From Paenibacillus sp. FSL H8-0048 (GTDB lineage: Bacteria > Bacillota > Bacilli > Paenibacillales > Paenibacillaceae), in the NCBI RefSeq assembly GCF_038002825.1, contig NZ_JBBODF010000001.1, positions 3,038,001-3,102,000 of the forward strand: DNA of 64,000 nucleotides, read 5' to 3'. A model generated the notes under the pieces. It was not told the origin of the DNA and searched no databases. It worked only from the letters and a program-made list of their open reading frames with translations. The position numbers and the translations under genes are program-made. Shown here piece after piece: positions 63,344-64,000 of the stretch (its first letter is position 1; each line of letters begins with the position of its first letter).

Positions 63344-63700
63344 ATGGAAGAGATATCAAATGAGGAACAACTGCAATCCATAGCCTCGATGCAATCAACC
63401 ATCCGTAAGCTTGAGAGCGCCTTAACCCAGATGATAAGCAGCGGCTCCAATACCACTCTGGTCCAGAAACGCCTGAACGCCATGCACATCGGTTTAGCTG
63501 TTCTCGACAACGTCTGGAATGAGAAGCCTCTCTCTTATACTCCTGCCGAGCTGGCAGAAGCCCGCCATGTTCTGCTCGGGTTAACCCCATCCGTAGAATC
63601 CAGTTATGCTAAGTCTAAGGCTGGCAGCCCGCAGCGGACGCTCCTGGAAAGAAGACTCCAGGCGCTGGGACAGGTGATCCAGGCCATGGACACCCTCTAA
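63344..63700 (+). CDS. Hypothetical helical protein
   Basis: A 118-residue protein, mostly helical, starting MEEISNEEQLQSIASMQSTI. Two similar-looking segments, TTLVQKRLNAMHIGLAVLD (about 46-64) and RTLLERRLQALGQVIQAMD (about 98-116), suggest an internal duplication of a helix pair. AAAGGAAG precedes the ATG. No family is recognised. Confidence 0.75.
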   Translation: MEEISNEEQLQSIASMQSTIRKLESALTQMISSGSNTTLVQKRLNAMHIGLAVLDNVWNEKPLSYTPAELAEARHVLLGLTPSVESSYAKSKAGSPQRTLLERRLQALGQVIQAMDTL

Positions 63701-63704
63701 GAAC

Positions 63705-64000
63705 CTAGGCGATAGGGGCTAACAATTCCTCCGTCGCCTCCCGCTCAAGCTGTGAATGATACAGATCCGAATACCGCCCCTCTGCCGCAAGCAGCTCCTC
63801 ATGTCCGCCCCGCTCCACGATCTCCCCGTTCTCCATTACCAGGATGACATCGGCATTCTGGATGGTTGAGAGGCGGTGGGCGATTACAAGCGTTGTCTTA
63901 TCCTTCATCAGCTTACGGATGGCCTGCTGGACCATCCGCTCCGACTCATTGTCAAGGGCAGCCGTAGCTTCATCCAAGAGCAGGATCGGCGCATTTTTGA
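63705..64000 (-). CDS. ABC exporter ATPase, 3' end only
   Basis: The window ends inside this gene; only about 98 C-terminal residues are visible. They show Walker [13 protein letters not shown], the switch histidine in [18 protein letters not shown] and the ending [22 protein letters not shown], typical of MsbA/MdlB-type exporters with fused membrane domain. It converges on the hypothetical gene with four bases between. Confidence 0.93.
   Translation of the reverse strand, partial: KNAPILLLDEATAALDNESERMVQQAIRKLMKDKTTLVIAHRLSTIQNADVILVMENGEIVERGGHEELLAAEGRYSDLYHSQLEREATEELLAPIA

Overview
The window reads as chromosomal DNA from a moderately GC-rich, endospore-forming Firmicute, most likely Paenibacillus or a close relative. 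The grounds are a GerA/GerB/GerC germinant-receptor operon, Bacillus-type family members (MnmL/MnmM, a YqkE-like protein, a SigM-like sigma/anti-sigma pair, a MocR-Ddl cluster), strong AGGAGG-type ribosome sites, and frequent TTG and GTG starts. No rRNA, tRNA, prophage, transposase or CRISPR array was seen. Assignments rest on motifs and family knowledge, not on database searches.

Layout. 0-7 kb: PAP2 phosphatase, processive glycolipid-type glycosyltransferase, trmB, the wobble-uridine pair mnmL-mnmM, manA and a lysophospholipase-like hydrolase. 7-13.6 kb: a P-loop protein, a GNAT-nucleotidyltransferase fusion, and recQ with a B12-binding radical SAM gene. 13.7-18 kb: spore germination operon. 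18-30 kb: a pseudouridine synthase, two unknown genes, a TetR gene beside oleate hydratase, a DsbA-like protein, a glycosyltransferase, an SGNH esterase, TetR, ApbE, and a HAD/GNAT/phosphoesterase run. 30-36 kb: an ECF sigma factor with its membrane anti-sigma factor and apparent autoregulatory promoter, then rtcB coupled to a BCS1-like AAA ATPase. 36-44 kb: HxlR, GNAT, SDR, a PQQ-type sugar dehydrogenase lipoprotein, an M24 peptidase, a queuosine-precursor transporter under a preQ1-I riboswitch, and a chemoreceptor. 45-58.6 kb: cobalamin salvage and late assembly (cobD, cbiZ, cbiB, cobC; cobT-cobU-cobS; cbiP), interrupted by a MocR-ddl-aminotransferase operon. 58.9-64 kb: lipoate ligase, a DUF457-like membrane protein, a DMT transporter, a Cof-type HAD, an unknown helical protein and the 3' end of an ABC exporter.

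The most unusual content lies between genes. Six dispersed elements of about 190-280 bp (A-F, three sequence families of two copies each) all carry four imperfect hairpins of about 10-bp arms and 5-nt loops, spaced 51, 61-62 and 51 bp. Four tandem arrays repeat a comparable hairpin every 51 or 52 bp (3, 4, 7 and 8 copies). Stem sequences differ between families but remain self-complementary, and the spacings equal about five or six turns of the double helix. All lie at 3' ends of genes (convergent or tail-to-head gaps), never between divergent genes. This phased-hairpin superfamily is the best candidate here for an undescribed system.
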